Part shown: positions 25,016 to 35,986 of the stretch, piece after piece
Numbering within the stretch: position 1 is the first letter of the stretch
Layout of the letters: each line of letters begins with the position of its first letter
Source: Atopostipes suicloacalis DSM 15692
Lineage (GTDB): Bacteria; Bacillota; Bacilli; Lactobacillales; Carnobacteriaceae_A
Length of the DNA: 64,000 bases
NCBI RefSeq assembly: GCF_900129085.1
Contig: NZ_FQUF01000005.1
Location: forward strand, 1-64,000
Direction of reading: 5' to 3'
Made by a program: the position numbers and the translations under genes
Notes under the pieces: model-generated
Told to the model about the DNA's origin: nothing
The model's database searches: none
The model's input: the letters and a program-made list of their open reading frames with translations, nothing else

Positions 25016-25489
25016 ATGGATGGACAAATGATGAAAAGGGAAGAAGAAGCTCTTAGAGTACTAACAATTCTTTTACGTGCTTCGGGCAGTGTTACAAATA
25101 TGTTGAAGAAAGATATGCTGACATACGGTATGAATCCAACTGAATTTGCCGTATTAGAAGTACTCTTTAGTTTAGGGAAACAGCCCATTCAAATTATAGG
25201 AAAAAAAGTTCTTTTAGCATCAAGTAGCACCACGTATGTTATTGATCAACTTGAAAAAAAGGGTCTAGTTGAGCGTGTGCAAAGCGAAGATGATCGACGA
25301 GTAACTTTAGTTTCCTTAACGGACGAAGGTCAAGAATTGATGGAAAGTATCTTTCCACAACATAGTCAGGTGATCAAACAATTATTTGAAGAGCTATCGG
25401 ATGAAGAATTATACGAATTAGGGGAATCTTTAAAAACAGTCGGTTATAAAGCAGTAGATTTGTATGATACGATAGAAGATGAAGCTTAA
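25016..25489 (+). CDS. MarR-family transcriptional regulator
   Basis: 157 residues (or 153 from ATG 25028). The winged helix-turn-helix has MNPTEFAVLEVLFSLGKQPIQIIGKKVLLASSSTTYVIDQLEKKGLVER split across residues 42-90 and the wing SEDDRRVTLVSLTDEG. The outer helices (about 8-35 and 112-150) would make the dimer. Eleven bases behind pgsA, so probably co-transcribed; it might control that unit through the inverted repeat at 24366. No cysteine is visible, which argues against an OhrR-type thiol sensor. Ligand unknown. Confidence 0.82.
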   Translation: MDGQMMKREEEALRVLTILLRASGSVTNMLKKDMLTYGMNPTEFAVLEVLFSLGKQPIQIIGKKVLLASSSTTYVIDQLEKKGLVERVQSEDDRRVTLVSLTDEGQELMESIFPQHSQVIKQLFEELSDEELYELGESLKTVGYKAVDLYDTIEDEA

Positions 25490-25554
25490 TTATCGCATTA
25501 TTGTTGTAAATTTGTTATAATAATGAATGACAAAAAATGAAGAGGTTGATAGTG

Positions 25555-25932
25555 TTGACAGAAGAAAAAATTACACCAAAAATTCAAGAACTTGTAGAGA
25601 CGGAACTTCGTAAAGGTGCAAGTAACTCACGTATTGCAAATTTATTAGATTTGCCATACAAAGAAGCTGTTGAAATTATCGATACAATTAAAGAAAAAAT
25701 CCGACCACAAGTAGGAGAAAATATTGCCTTTAAGTTTCGTGGTGAGCACATGGAAGGAACCATCGAAAAACTACTGACAAATAGCGCAATAGTAAATATC
25801 GATTGGGACAATTCACCTAAACATCTGTATGATCTTATGGAAGAAAAAACAGTTGTAAACTTTAAAGATATTGATGCATTTCTTAAAACGTTTAATATGG
25901 AAGATATGAATATTGAAGATACCGAAGAATAA
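25555..25932 (+). CDS. DUF2187-like small protein
   Basis: 125 residues from TTG 25555, preferred over ATG 25537 because GAAGAGG lies between them. The N-terminal half is helical (ITPKIQELVETELRKGASNSRIANLLDL), resembling a small helix-turn-helix. The C-terminal half, PQVGENIAFKFRGEHMEGTIE followed by LLTNSAIVNI, is a short beta-barrel of the KOW/DUF2187 kind seen in Bacillus YkvS. An acidic tail ends it. Possibly nucleic-acid binding; function unknown. A terminator follows. Confidence 0.5.
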   Translation: MTEEKITPKIQELVETELRKGASNSRIANLLDLPYKEAVEIIDTIKEKIRPQVGENIAFKFRGEHMEGTIEKLLTNSAIVNIDWDNSPKHLYDLMEEKTVVNFKDIDAFLKTFNMEDMNIEDTEE

Positions 25933-25940
25933 TTTTACGG

Positions 25941-25984
25941 CCTGCTGCAGTCTATTCTTATAACTGCACAGGTTTTCTTTTTTG
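25941..25984 (+). terminator. Rho-independent terminator
   Basis: CCTG/CAGG and GCAGT/ACTGC arms (25941-25951 with 25963-25972), separated by a small bulge, followed by TTTTCTTTTTT. Confidence 0.75.
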
Positions 25985-26010
25985 TTAATCCATTTATGGA
26001 GGTGAAACTA

Positions 26011-26967
26011 GTGGGAGATAAGATTGACTTTCCATTCAATAATCAAATGTATTTGGCTCAAGCAACAGCCTGCATTGAAAAAAATGATTTTGAACAAGCA
26101 TTAATTTATATAGAAAAAATATATGCCACAGAGAAAACTTATGCAATAAATTATTTTTATGCATCCATCCTTTTTTCTTTAGAAAGGTATGAAGAAGCTT
26201 TAGAAATTGCGGATGAATACAAAGAATCGTATTTAAAAAGCGATGAATATATTCTTATCTATACTTTATTGCTTATTAAAAATCATCAATTCTTAGAAGC
26301 AGAAGCGATTATCCAAAAGAAGAAAGATAATCCATTACTCTTCCATGAACAAGAGTGGCAAAATATCCAACAAGAGCTCGAACATGAGCGTAAATCATTT
26401 CAGATAGATTTGGATTTGAAAAGGAAAGAAATAAAAAACAAGCTTTTACAGATGGATCATTTCTCTTTAATGGAGCAAGTTCAATTAATCGAAGCCTCTC
26501 AAATTTTGGAATTAGAAGATTTACAAGAGGTTGCCGATCAATTACTGAACCATCCATATATTCCAGGACAAATCCAAAGAGGCTTTTTAGAAATTCTTAT
26601 CAAAAAGGGTGATGAGAAACACTATCCATTTTCTTGGTTTAATCAAATGAAAACAATCTGTCCGAAAGACTTAAAGACATTTAACGAGCTTCCAATTCTT
26701 CAAGAAATTGAATCTATTTTAGAAGATAAACTTCAAAAGAATCCGAGTCTGTTTCAAGTGATAAAAACTGAAATTATCAATGATCTTTTAATGATCTATC
26801 CCTTTGTTGAAGAAACGATCACAGATACTTCTTACTGGGTAGATTTATATATTGCTTATTTTGGAGATTTAAGCTCATCTGATATAGAAAAATCTCCCAT
26901 TAATTCTGAACAAGAGAGCTTGAAACAATGGTTTCACCAATTAAATCAAATTGCTCAAAGAAAGTAA
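26011..26967 (+). CDS. Tetratricopeptide-repeat-like protein, function unassigned
   Basis: 318 residues from GTG 26011. The in-frame ATG at 25996 overlaps GGAGGTG (25998-26004), which is the ribosome site, so GTG is the start. The first 110 residues contain about three TPR-like helix pairs (YLAQATACIEKNDFEQALIYI ends the first; YFYASILFSLERYEEALEIA the second). A coiled segment (KRKEIKNKLLQMDHFS) and a second helical domain follow, including a VADQLLNHPYIPGQIQRG stretch. This layout resembles B. subtilis YpiA, but I would not assign it. No signal peptide. Confidence 0.6.
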   Translation: MGDKIDFPFNNQMYLAQATACIEKNDFEQALIYIEKIYATEKTYAINYFYASILFSLERYEEALEIADEYKESYLKSDEYILIYTLLLIKNHQFLEAEAIIQKKKDNPLLFHEQEWQNIQQELEHERKSFQIDLDLKRKEIKNKLLQMDHFSLMEQVQLIEASQILELEDLQEVADQLLNHPYIPGQIQRGFLEILIKKGDEKHYPFSWFNQMKTICPKDLKTFNELPILQEIESILEDKLQKNPSLFQVIKTEIINDLLMIYPFVEETITDTSYWVDLYIAYFGDLSSSDIEKSPINSEQESLKQWFHQLNQIAQRK

Positions 26968-26992
26968 TGGAAGAATAGAAGTTATATAAAAA

Positions 26993-27026
26993 GGCGTAAA
27001 TGAATCTACTTTGATTCATTTACGCC
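26993..27026 (-). terminator. Terminator for the FNT channel gene (shared with convergent TPR gene)
   Basis: A 14-bp perfect stem (26993-27006 with 27013-27026; GGCGTAAATGAATC arm). The T-run TTTTTATAT is on the minus-strand side; the + strand side has only a weak T tract. Confidence 0.85.
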
Positions 27027-27034
27027 TCATTATT

Positions 27035-27835
27035 CTATCCCTTTAAGGTTTTCTTTGGCTTCGTAATGATATGCAAGGCTAAACCAGTTAGTAAACTTCC
27101 ACTTAAGAAATTCGCGATTGTAACAGGGATCTGATTCCACAACCACCAATCAGAAAAACTAATATCAGCTCCAAGCATCATGCCAGTAGGAATAACAAAC
27201 ATATTAACGACGGAGTGTTCAAAACCTTGCGCAAAAAAGATAAAAATTGGCAACCACATAGCTGCAATTTTTCCAATGGTAGATTTTGATGTAAAATTCA
27301 TGACAACGCCTGTTGTAACCATCCAATTACAAAGAATAGCATTGACAACTAATACAATCATTCCATCTATTCCGTCTGCTTTATAACTTAACGTTTTAGC
27401 TTCTGCAACCGCAATAATTTTTTCAATCATTAGCGAATCTGTTACATGGCCGAATTTGGTGACAGAGATGGTATAGAGAACAGCATAAAATAAACAACCA
27501 AATAAATTACCGATAAATGCCCATGTTAGATTTCTAAACAGGAGTTGAGTAGTTGTTTTTTCTCGAAATTTAGCAAGCGGTAGAAGAGCAAAAGATCCTG
27601 TAACAAGTTCTAAACTTAATAATAAAATCATTACAAAACCAGCGGGAAAAATAAGTGCACCAACAATGTCTAAACCAGTTTGTGTGGACCCAGTATATGC
27701 AAGGGTTGTAGCAAAGCTTAAAAATGCGCCGGCTAGTCCACTTTTTATTAATATATTACCAACTGAAAGTTCAGCCTTGCTTTTCCCCGCATTAGCCATT
27801 GAATCAACAACATCATTTAAATTTACATAGTCCAT
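27035..27835 (-). CDS. Formate/nitrite transporter family channel (FocA/NirC-like)
   Basis: 266 residues; on the minus strand AAGGAGAT precedes the ATG. It is a pentameric membrane channel with six helices. The first omega-loop motif ELVTGSFALLPLA (about 76) and the second half motif AILCNWMVTTGVVM with Asn-Trp, then FFAQGFEHSVVNMFVIPTGMM carrying the conserved GFEHSVxNM His, define the FNT family. In a fermentative organism formate exchange is the likeliest role, but nitrite or hydrosulfide channels share the fold. It is the only gene here reading against its neighbours apart from lexA and plsC. A Crp/Fnr-type palindrome lies upstream. Confidence 0.88.
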   Translation of the reverse strand: MDYVNLNDVVDSMANAGKSKAELSVGNILIKSGLAGAFLSFATTLAYTGSTQTGLDIVGALIFPAGFVMILLLSLELVTGSFALLPLAKFREKTTTQLLFRNLTWAFIGNLFGCLFYAVLYTISVTKFGHVTDSLMIEKIIAVAEAKTLSYKADGIDGMIVLVVNAILCNWMVTTGVVMNFTSKSTIGKIAAMWLPIFIFFAQGFEHSVVNMFVIPTGMMLGADISFSDWWLWNQIPVTIANFLSGSLLTGLALHIITKPKKTLKG

Positions 27836-27861
27836 TTGAAATCTCCTTATAATATATAATT

Positions 27862-27894
27862 AGTGATATGAATCACATGACGAGTTAAATTATA
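27862..27894 (-). promoter_or_regulatory. Crp/Fnr-type operator and -10 box of the FNT gene
   Basis: On the minus strand TGTGATTCATATCACT (27862-27877) matches TGTGA-N6-TCAC(A). A TATAAT (27889-27894) with a weak ATACAA -35 17 bases further up would place transcription start near 27882, so the operator would lie just inside the transcript. That position suggests repression, or activation of an undetected closer promoter. Confidence 0.5.
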
Positions 27895-28084
27895 GCATAA
27901 ATGAGTACAATTTGTATAAAATGGTTATTAATCAGATAAAATTTTGTATGGTACTGGGAAAACCTAGAAACTATAGATTATTCATTTACAATTCATAGGA
28001 AATATAGTATCCTTACAAGGTATGTAAAGTCTGTATGGGACTTTTTATGAAAATTAATACTTATATATCGGAGGCAAATAATAA

Positions 28085-29404
28085 ATGACAATTAATTTTG
28101 AAAAAACAGGGCCAGTTACAGGTGAATTGAAATTCTCCATTGACCGTGAAAATGTAGAAAAAGGTTTAAATAAAACATTTAATCAAGTAAAAGGTTCTCT
28201 ACAAATTCCAGGGTTTAGAAAAGGACGAGTACCACGTAAATTATTTAACCAAATGTATGGTGAAGAGTCCTTATATGAAGATACATTAAACGATATTTTC
28301 CCTACTGCTTATGCAGAAGCATTAGAAGAAGTTGATGAAGAAGTTGTTGGACAACCTTCAATTAAAGATATTTCATGGGAATCTGGAAAAGATTGGGAAT
28401 TAGAAGTAGAAGTTTCATTGAAGCCTGAAGTTGAACTTGGTCAATATAAAGATTTAGAAGTTACAAAAAATGACCGAGAAGTAACAGATGAAGATGTAGA
28501 AGAAAGCTTAGAAAACCGCCGAACACAATTTGCAGAATTAGTTATTAAAGAAGATGCTCCTGCAGAAGAAGGCGATACTGTGGTTATTGATTATGAAGGA
28601 TCTGTAGATGGTGAAGTATTTGAAGGCGGATCAGCTACAAATTACTCACTTGAATTAGGTTCTGATTCATTTATCCCTGGTTTTGAAGACCAATTGATTG
28701 GTGCTGAAACAGGTTCTGAAGTGGAAGTTAAAGTGACTTTCCCAGAAGATTATCAAGCAGAAGAATTAGCTGGAAAAGAAGCTATCTTTAATGTAACGGT
28801 TCACGAAATCAAAACAAAAGAATTACCAGAATTAGACGACGAATTTGCTAAAGATGTCGATGATGAAGTAGAAACAATTGATGAATTACGTGAAAATATT
28901 CGTGAAGAATTAGAAACGACTCGTCAACAATATGCAGATGAAGCTCGAGATGAAGAAGCTATTCGTAAAGCAGTAGAAAATGCTGAAATTCCTGAAATTC
29001 CACATGACATGGTTCATGAAGAAGTTCATCGTCAAATGGATATGTTCTACAATAACTTACAACAACAAGGTATGACACCTGAAATGTACTTTAATATTAC
29101 ACAAACATCAGAAGCTGACTTACATGATCAATTTGAAGTTGGTGCTGAAGATAGTGTACGTACAAACTTAGTTATCGAAGCAATTGTTGAAGCTGAAGGT
29201 TTGGCAGCAACTGAAGAAGAACAAGAAAAAGAAATTAACGAACTTGCAGAACAATATAACTTATCTGTTGAACAAGTTCGAGAAGTACTATCACCTGAAT
29301 TATTAACACGTGATATTGCAATGAAAAAAGCTGTTGACTTAATTAGCTCATCTGCTAAAGAAGTATTAGAACCTGTTGAAGATGAGGACGCATCTGAAGA
29401 ATAA
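28085..29404 (+). CDS. tig: Trigger factor
   Basis: 439 residues; GGAGGC before ATG 28085. It is a ribosome-bound chaperone with peptidyl-prolyl isomerase activity. The N-terminal ribosome-docking domain has the signature QIPGFRKGRVPR (loop GFRK, about 38-46). The FKBP domain (about 160-245) contains GDTVVIDYEGSVDGEVFEGG and GSDSFIPGFEDQLIG. The C-terminal helical arms follow and end in an acidic tail. Tig next to clpX is the Bacillus order (tig-clpX-lonB-lonA-ysxC-hemA); both lon genes are missing here. Confidence 0.95.
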   Translation: MTINFEKTGPVTGELKFSIDRENVEKGLNKTFNQVKGSLQIPGFRKGRVPRKLFNQMYGEESLYEDTLNDIFPTAYAEALEEVDEEVVGQPSIKDISWESGKDWELEVEVSLKPEVELGQYKDLEVTKNDREVTDEDVEESLENRRTQFAELVIKEDAPAEEGDTVVIDYEGSVDGEVFEGGSATNYSLELGSDSFIPGFEDQLIGAETGSEVEVKVTFPEDYQAEELAGKEAIFNVTVHEIKTKELPELDDEFAKDVDDEVETIDELRENIREELETTRQQYADEARDEEAIRKAVENAEIPEIPHDMVHEEVHRQMDMFYNNLQQQGMTPEMYFNITQTSEADLHDQFEVGAEDSVRTNLVIEAIVEAEGLAATEEEQEKEINELAEQYNLSVEQVREVLSPELLTRDIAMKKAVDLISSSAKEVLEPVEDEDASEE

Positions 29405-29432
29405 TATAGGTAGCTGTTTACTTTTATAAAAT

Positions 29433-29471
29433 AAAAATTGGTCTGCGAAGTTAGCTGCAGACCAATTTTTG
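29433..29471 (+). terminator. Rho-independent terminator after tig
   Basis: A 14-bp perfect stem, 29433-29446 (AAAAATTGGTCTGC) with 29457-29470, ending in five T. Confidence 0.85.
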
Positions 29472-29502
29472 TAGTGTCTAATAATTGATGGAATGTTAAT
29501 TA

Positions 29503-29532
29503 TTGGTACTGAATTACAACCTATGTTATGAT
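29503..29532 (+). promoter_or_regulatory. Candidate sigma-A promoter of clpX
   Basis: TTGGTA (29503-29508), 18-base gap, TATGAT (29527-29532), 44 bases before the clpX start. Confidence 0.5.
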
Positions 29533-29575
29533 TACTAAACGTCAAGGGAATTAGATAGAAGGTGAATATAAAAAT

Positions 29576-30829
29576 ATGTACAACAACGATGAAAATATGA
29601 ATATATCTTGTTCTTTTTGCGGTAAATCTCAAGACCAAGTGAATAAAATTATTGCTGGTCCAGGAGTATATATTTGTGATGAATGTATTAATCTAAGTAA
29701 AGAGATCATTGATAATGAATATATTTCTCAACGAACAGCTGAATTTGATGACATTCCAAAACCTCATGAAATTTATGACGTTCTAAATGATTATGTTATC
29801 GGTCAAGAAGCAGCAAAACGTACGTTATCAGTAGCTGTTTATAATCATTATAAACGAGTGAATCATGTCTTACAGGTAAAATCTGAAGAGGATATTCAAT
29901 TGCAAAAAAGTAATATATTACTAGTGGGACCAACAGGCTCAGGGAAAACATACCTAGCCCAAACGATGGCTAAAATATTGGATGTCCCATTTGCAATAGC
30001 AGACGCTACAAACTTAACGGAAGCTGGTTATGTCGGTGAGGATGTAGAAAACATCTTACTAAAATTACTTCAAGCTTCTGAATTTGATGTAGAACGTGCG
30101 GAACATGGGATTATTTATATTGATGAAATAGATAAGATTGCTAAAAAATCCGAAAATGTCTCAATCACTCGTGATGTAAGTGGTGAAGGGGTACAACAAT
30201 CTTTATTAAAGATTTTAGAAGGTTCTGTCGTTAGCGTTCCGCCAAAAGGTGGTCGTAAACATCCACAACAAGAAATGATTCAAATTGACACAACAAATAT
30301 TTTATTTGTGGTCGGTGGTGCTTTTGCAGGACTTGATGATATTATCAAGAATAGAGTTGGCGAGAGAGTTATTGGTTTTGGTCCATCTAATGAGAAAGAT
30401 CCAAAAAAAGATATGAAAAATATTATGCAGGAAGTTCTTCCTGATGATTTACAAAAATTTGGATTAATTCCAGAATTTATCGGTCGTTTACCTGTAGTTG
30501 CCGTCTTAAATGAATTAGAAGAGTCAGATTTAATTGATATTTTGACGAAACCTAAAAATTCTTTGGTTCGACAATATGAGGTGTTATTAGAGCTTGATAA
30601 TGTTGAATTAGTATTTGATGAAGAAGCACTTAGTGTGATTGGAAAACGTGCGATTGATCAAGGAACAGGAGCACGTGGCTTAAGAACAATTATTGAAGAA
30701 ATTATGCTCAATATCATGTTTGATATTCCAAGTCGTGATGACATTCAAAAAGTGGTCATTACAAAACAAGCTGCTGAATTTTCAAATGATCCTTTATTTT
30801 ATGATGATGAAGGACAACTTGTAAGCTAA
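29576..30829 (+). CDS. clpX: ATP-dependent protease ATPase subunit ClpX
   Basis: 417 residues; GAAGGTG before ATG 29576. It unfolds substrates for ClpP. The N-terminal zinc-binding domain has [11 protein letters not shown] and CDECINLS (two CxxC pairs, residues about 12-37). The AAA+ domain has Walker [13 protein letters not shown], Walker [12 protein letters not shown], sensor 1 and the [10 protein letters not shown]-like [13 protein letters not shown] loop. The pore loop (GYVGEDVE) and the IGF-type ClpP-docking loop (ERVIGFGPS) are both present, so it should pair with ClpP. The sensor 2 [13 protein letters not shown] follows. Confidence 0.95.
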   Translation: MYNNDENMNISCSFCGKSQDQVNKIIAGPGVYICDECINLSKEIIDNEYISQRTAEFDDIPKPHEIYDVLNDYVIGQEAAKRTLSVAVYNHYKRVNHVLQVKSEEDIQLQKSNILLVGPTGSGKTYLAQTMAKILDVPFAIADATNLTEAGYVGEDVENILLKLLQASEFDVERAEHGIIYIDEIDKIAKKSENVSITRDVSGEGVQQSLLKILEGSVVSVPPKGGRKHPQQEMIQIDTTNILFVVGGAFAGLDDIIKNRVGERVIGFGPSNEKDPKKDMKNIMQEVLPDDLQKFGLIPEFIGRLPVVAVLNELEESDLIDILTKPKNSLVRQYEVLLELDNVELVFDEEALSVIGKRAIDQGTGARGLRTIIEEIMLNIMFDIPSRDDIQKVVITKQAAEFSNDPLFYDDEGQLVS

Positions 30830-30854
30830 ACTAAAATAGATCATTAGCAGTAAG

Positions 30855-30897
30855 AAATCATTGGTTAATCCAAACTCGGATTAATCAATGATTTTTT
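30855..30897 (+). terminator. Rho-independent terminator after clpX
   Basis: A 17-base arm, 30855-30871, pairs with 30878-30894 with one mismatch, then T-rich tail. Confidence 0.85.
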
Positions 30898-30938
30898 CAT
30901 TTTAGTATATTTCAATTGTATAGATTATGTAAAAATAT

Positions 30939-30966
30939 TTGAAATATATCTGTAATATGTTATGAT
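30939..30966 (+). promoter_or_regulatory. Candidate sigma-A promoter of the engB unit
   Basis: TTGAAA (30939-30944), 16-base gap, TATGAT (30961-30966), about 100 bases before engB. Confidence 0.5.
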
Positions 30967-31065
30967 TTTAAGGCAACCAAAAGTAGATTTTGTGATTTTC
31001 TTTACGAAAGAATTTTTTAAGAGTGATAAACAAAGAAATGCAATTTTTTAAAAGAGGGTGAATAG

Positions 31066-31668
31066 ATGAAATTTCCAATTCAAAAAGCAGATATTATAAT
31101 TAGTGCTGTGCAAGAAGAACAGTATCCAGATTCCGTTTTACCAGAAATAGCTATTGCCGGTCGATCGAATGTTGGAAAGTCCTCTTTAATTAATAAGTTA
31201 TTGAATCGAAAAAAATTAGCACGAACATCTAGTAAACCAGGCCGTACTCGAACGATCAATTTCTTTAATATAGAAGACGAATTAATCTTTGTTGATGTGC
31301 CGGGGTATGGGTATGCGAAAGTTTCAAAAAAAGAGTTAGAAAAATGGAACCATATGATGGAAGAATATTTTTCAACGAGAGAGACTTTATCGAAAGTCGT
31401 CCTCATTACTGACTTACGACATAAACCTACACAATTAGATGTTCAGATGTATGAATATTTAAAATATTTAAATATTCCTGTACTGATTGTTGCAACTAAA
31501 GCAGATAAAGTAAAACGAGGTGTAAGAACCCGTCATTTAAATGACGTTTATACTACTTTAAATGTTATTGAAGGAGATGCAGTCATTCCATTTTCATCAG
31601 AAACCGGAGAAGGAACAGATGATGTGTGGAATAATATTTTAATGGATTTAGGGATTGAGCGACAATGA
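31066..31668 (+). CDS. engB: Ribosome-biogenesis GTPase EngB (YsxC/YihA)
   Basis: 200 residues; AGAGGGTG before ATG 31066. It is a single-domain GTPase needed for late 50S assembly. It has G1 GRSNVGKSS (about 29-37), the G2 segment [14 protein letters not shown]3 [14 protein letters not shown]4 ATKADK and G5 PFSSETGEG. Length is normal. Its stop overlaps the next start (ATGA), so it is translationally coupled to the HemA-like gene, exactly where hemA follows ysxC in Bacillus. Confidence 0.95.
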   Translation: MKFPIQKADIIISAVQEEQYPDSVLPEIAIAGRSNVGKSSLINKLLNRKKLARTSSKPGRTRTINFFNIEDELIFVDVPGYGYAKVSKKELEKWNHMMEEYFSTRETLSKVVLITDLRHKPTQLDVQMYEYLKYLNIPVLIVATKADKVKRGVRTRHLNDVYTTLNVIEGDAVIPFSSETGEGTDDVWNNILMDLGIERQ

Positions 31669-32732
31669 AATTACTAATGTATGGTGTAAATAAAGAAACC
31701 ATCATGAAAGAGGATGTTAATAAGTATCGATTGTTTGGAGAACAGAAAAAAATTCAAATGAATGATATTAGAAAAATTGATGGTGTTGAAGAAATCATTA
31801 TCTTAACGAATGATTTTAGAAATGAATATTATTTGTATGTAGATGAAACAATCTTCAGTCATGGCGATTTTTTAAGGTATATTGCAGATAAAACAGATAA
31901 GAACTTGCAAGAAATTATTTTAGAAACTTATAGTATGTTTAACGAAGATGTTTTGCGTCATTTATATGAAATTACGTGTGGTTATCTTTCAGAACCTGTG
32001 GGCTCTTTTGATGTATTGAATTCTGTTGAAAAAGCAGTAAACTATGCAAATCGACTACACACAGGCGGAGAGATTTTATATAAATTGTTTGAGGAGGCTA
32101 TTCAGCTTTCTTATTCTTTTAAGTTAAATGACGAAACACAACCCTTAAATATGAGTGAAATTTCAAAATATCTTTATTTATTGAAAAAGAAAATGAAAAC
32201 TTTAGCGAAAAAAGATTTCTTAATTTCTGGAAATCCTTTTGAAATTGGCTACTTAACCAAACTTCTTTTATTAGCTGATGCTCAAACGATTACTATTCTT
32301 CAAGAAGATGAAAAAGATAGTTTAAAACAAGTTGAAAGACTGTCTACCCGTTTAACAGATGCAGAAGCAGCTAAAGTATTTGCAGCAACATCGAAGTCTC
32401 TTTATTATCGATTATCTAAAACAGATGCTGTTATTTGTGATTTTTCCAAAATAGATTTATTTAATAAAAAGATGGTGGAAGAAATTGCTATCATGAGACA
32501 GACAAAGAAAATTCAATATCTAATTGATACGAGTAAACAACCAATTAAAGAAATGACTAAAGATAATCTAGACATTCATGTGATAGATCCTACTATAAAT
32601 GTATCTTATAATGATGAACAATTGAACAATGCGATTATAGTTTTAGAGGAAGAAATCCAAACTAGGATTGAAAAGTTTATGAAACATTTCGAGGAATTAA
32701 GAATGGATAAAGAACAAAAAATTACACAATAA
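31665..32732 (+). CDS. Glutamyl-tRNA-reductase-like protein lacking the catalytic cysteine
   Basis: 355 residues, overlapping engB by 4 bases. It follows the GluTR (HemA) plan. The start [13 protein letters not shown] resembles the HemA N-terminal strand. The catalytic segment is [12 protein letters not shown], where the S-T-C-N-R-T-E motif of true enzymes has become T-N-D-F-R-N-E, so the nucleophilic Cys is Asp50. [21 protein letters not shown] (split around residue 108) matches the HLF..ASGL.S...GE.QIL block, and [12 protein letters not shown] matches the next helix. A Rossmann strand with SGNPFEIG follows (about 188). The fold seems intact but catalysis of glutamyl-tRNA reduction is very unlikely. 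No hemX, C, D, B or L follows. The match is from memory; a profile search would settle it. Confidence 0.72.
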   Translation: MKLLMYGVNKETIMKEDVNKYRLFGEQKKIQMNDIRKIDGVEEIIILTNDFRNEYYLYVDETIFSHGDFLRYIADKTDKNLQEIILETYSMFNEDVLRHLYEITCGYLSEPVGSFDVLNSVEKAVNYANRLHTGGEILYKLFEEAIQLSYSFKLNDETQPLNMSEISKYLYLLKKKMKTLAKKDFLISGNPFEIGYLTKLLLLADAQTITILQEDEKDSLKQVERLSTRLTDAEAAKVFAATSKSLYYRLSKTDAVICDFSKIDLFNKKMVEEIAIMRQTKKIQYLIDTSKQPIKEMTKDNLDIHVIDPTINVSYNDEQLNNAIIVLEEEIQTRIEKFMKHFEELRMDKEQKITQ

Positions 32733-32736
32733 ATGT

Positions 32737-32775
32737 AACTCAAATAAAGCTAAACACTTTATTTGAGTTTTTTCA
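32737..32775 (+). terminator. Rho-independent terminator after the HemA-like gene
   Basis: AACTCAAATAAAG (32737-32749) pairs with CTTTATTTGAGTT (32757-32769), then T-run. Confidence 0.85.
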
Positions 32776-32839
32776 TGGTTTTTTTAATATAATTACCTAA
32801 ATGTAGTAGAGGATAACGATTAATGTTTATTTCTTATAA

Positions 32840-34186
<1,347 letters not shown>

Positions 34187-34233
34187 TAAAGAAGAATTGA
34201 AATTACACTCGGAATATTAGATTGAGGGAAAAT

Positions 34234-35172
34234 ATGGAATTGCTATTTTTAGGAACGGGTTCTGGAGTTCCGTCTAAACAAAGAAATGTGAGTAGTCTAG
34301 CTTTGAAGCTCTTAGATGAGCGAAATAGTATCTGGCTATTTGATTGTGGAGAAGCTACACAACATCAAATTTTACAAACGACTTTAAAACCTCGAAAGAT
34401 TGAGAAAATATTTATTTCCCACATGCATGGGGATCATATTTTTGGACTTCCTGGCTTATTAAGCAGTCGAGGTTTTCAAGGAGGAATAGAACGTCTAACA
34501 ATCTATGGGCCTGTTGGGATAAAAGGCTTTGTTTTATCGAGCTTAAAATATGCGGGGACTTATCTGAGTTATCCAATAAATTTTGTGGAATTTAAAGAAC
34601 CTGGAATCATTTTTGAAGATTCTCAATTCAAAGTGAGTGTAGGCAAACTTAAACATGGAATTCCTTCCTATGGCTTTCGAGTGGAAGAGGCTGATCATGA
34701 GGGAACTTTAGATGCCCAGAAACTGAAAGAACTAAATATACCGCCAGGACCTCTTTATGGAAGAATAAAAAATAAAGAAATTGTTGAATTAGAAGATGGA
34801 CGGATTATTAATGGAGAAGATTTTGTGGGACCGCCCCAAAAAGGACGAATTGTAACTATTTTAGGAGATACAGTAGAACATCCAAATAGTATCCAGTTGG
34901 CGAAAGATGCGGATGTATTAGTCCACGAAAGTACTTTTTCTTCTAACGAAGCAGAGCTAGCGAGACAATATAATCACTCAACAACCATCCAAGCTGCCCA
35001 AATTGCTAAAAAAGCAGGAGTAAAAAAATTATTATTAACTCATTTCAGCTCTAGATATATGCATAAAGATATGAAACAATTAAAAAAAGAAGCAAAAGCT
35101 ATTTTCCCAAATACTTGTTTAATGAAAGATTTACAAGAAATTTCAATCAATCGAGAAGGTTGTGAAGAATGA
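34234..35172 (+). CDS. rnz: Ribonuclease Z
   Basis: 312 residues from ATG 34234, with TTGAGGG just upstream; the in-frame TTG at 34222 overlaps that site. It trims the 3' end of tRNA precursors lacking an encoded CCA, and the tRNA-Arg in this window is such a case. It is a metallo-beta-lactamase fold with [18 protein letters not shown] at the start, the zinc motif [12 protein letters not shown] (about 62-73), GDT(V)E in ILGDTVEH and a later LTHFSSRY supplying the last His. The exosite arm (about 150-200, [11 protein letters not shown]) is typical of the short bacterial form. Confidence 0.93.
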   Translation: MELLFLGTGSGVPSKQRNVSSLALKLLDERNSIWLFDCGEATQHQILQTTLKPRKIEKIFISHMHGDHIFGLPGLLSSRGFQGGIERLTIYGPVGIKGFVLSSLKYAGTYLSYPINFVEFKEPGIIFEDSQFKVSVGKLKHGIPSYGFRVEEADHEGTLDAQKLKELNIPPGPLYGRIKNKEIVELEDGRIINGEDFVGPPQKGRIVTILGDTVEHPNSIQLAKDADVLVHESTFSSNEAELARQYNHSTTIQAAQIAKKAGVKKLLLTHFSSRYMHKDMKQLKKEAKAIFPNTCLMKDLQEISINREGCEE

Positions 35173-35960
35173 GTTTACGATTCGAAAACCAAACGATTTT
35201 AATTACTGGAGCGTCTTCAGGTATTGGACAACAAGTAGCTTATGAAGCAGCCCGAGCAGGAGCTCACTTAGTTTTATGTTCTCGTCGAATCTCTAGGCTA
35301 GAACAAGTTAAAAAAGAGTGTGAACGTCTTGGTGCTTTAGCTGTGACTATTTTTTCTTTAGATATAGGGAATCTTGAAAGCATCCAATCTCTTGAATGTT
35401 TTTTAGTAGATAAAAATATGCAAGTTGATATATTAATAAATAACGCTGGTTTTGGTCAAGATCAACCGTTTTTAGAAATGGAAATACAGCAAGTGATTGA
35501 TTTATTTAAAGTGAATGTCTTGGGGTTAATGTTTCTAACTCAAAGGATTGCTTTAAAGATGGTTGACCAGAAAAAAGGTCAAGTTATAAATATTGCCTCA
35601 CTTGCTGGAAAAGTTTCGACGCCCAATTATGCGGTCTATGATGCGACAAAAGCAGCGGTTATCAGTTTTAGTAATGCATTGCGAATGGAACTTAAACCGC
35701 TTGGAATACAAGTAACTGTGGTAAATTTTGGCCCTGTAGACACCCCATTTTTCGATAATGTGGGCAGCGCACGTAAAGAAAAAACAATGAGCAGTCCTTT
35801 TACTTTATCCCAAGAACAAGCCGGAAAAATTGTCGTAAATACCGTGGGAACAAAGAAACGTGAAGTTAACCGACCCGTATTACTCGCCATAGGATCAAAA
35901 ATATACTCTTTTGCTCCTCAATTAGTCGACTATGTATTATTAAAACATTATAATAGATAA
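35169..35960 (+). CDS. Short-chain dehydrogenase/reductase (YqjQ-like)
   Basis: 263 residues, starting with an ATGA overlap at the rnz stop. Classical SDR features: nucleotide-binding [10 protein letters not shown] (residues 12-21), NNAGFG, the catalytic Ser in NIASLAG, and YxxxK in [11 protein letters not shown]. subtilis has yqjQ, an SDR of unknown substrate, beside rnz (yqjK), so the pairing is old. An Arg after the first beta strand (CSRRISRL) suggests NADP(H) preference. Substrate cannot be named. Confidence 0.85.
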   Translation: MSLRFENQTILITGASSGIGQQVAYEAARAGAHLVLCSRRISRLEQVKKECERLGALAVTIFSLDIGNLESIQSLECFLVDKNMQVDILINNAGFGQDQPFLEMEIQQVIDLFKVNVLGLMFLTQRIALKMVDQKKGQVINIASLAGKVSTPNYAVYDATKAAVISFSNALRMELKPLGIQVTVVNFGPVDTPFFDNVGSARKEKTMSSPFTLSQEQAGKIVVNTVGTKKREVNRPVLLAIGSKIYSFAPQLVDYVLLKHYNR

Positions 35961-35986
35961 AAGAGTTAACGAGAGGATGTTTCTTT

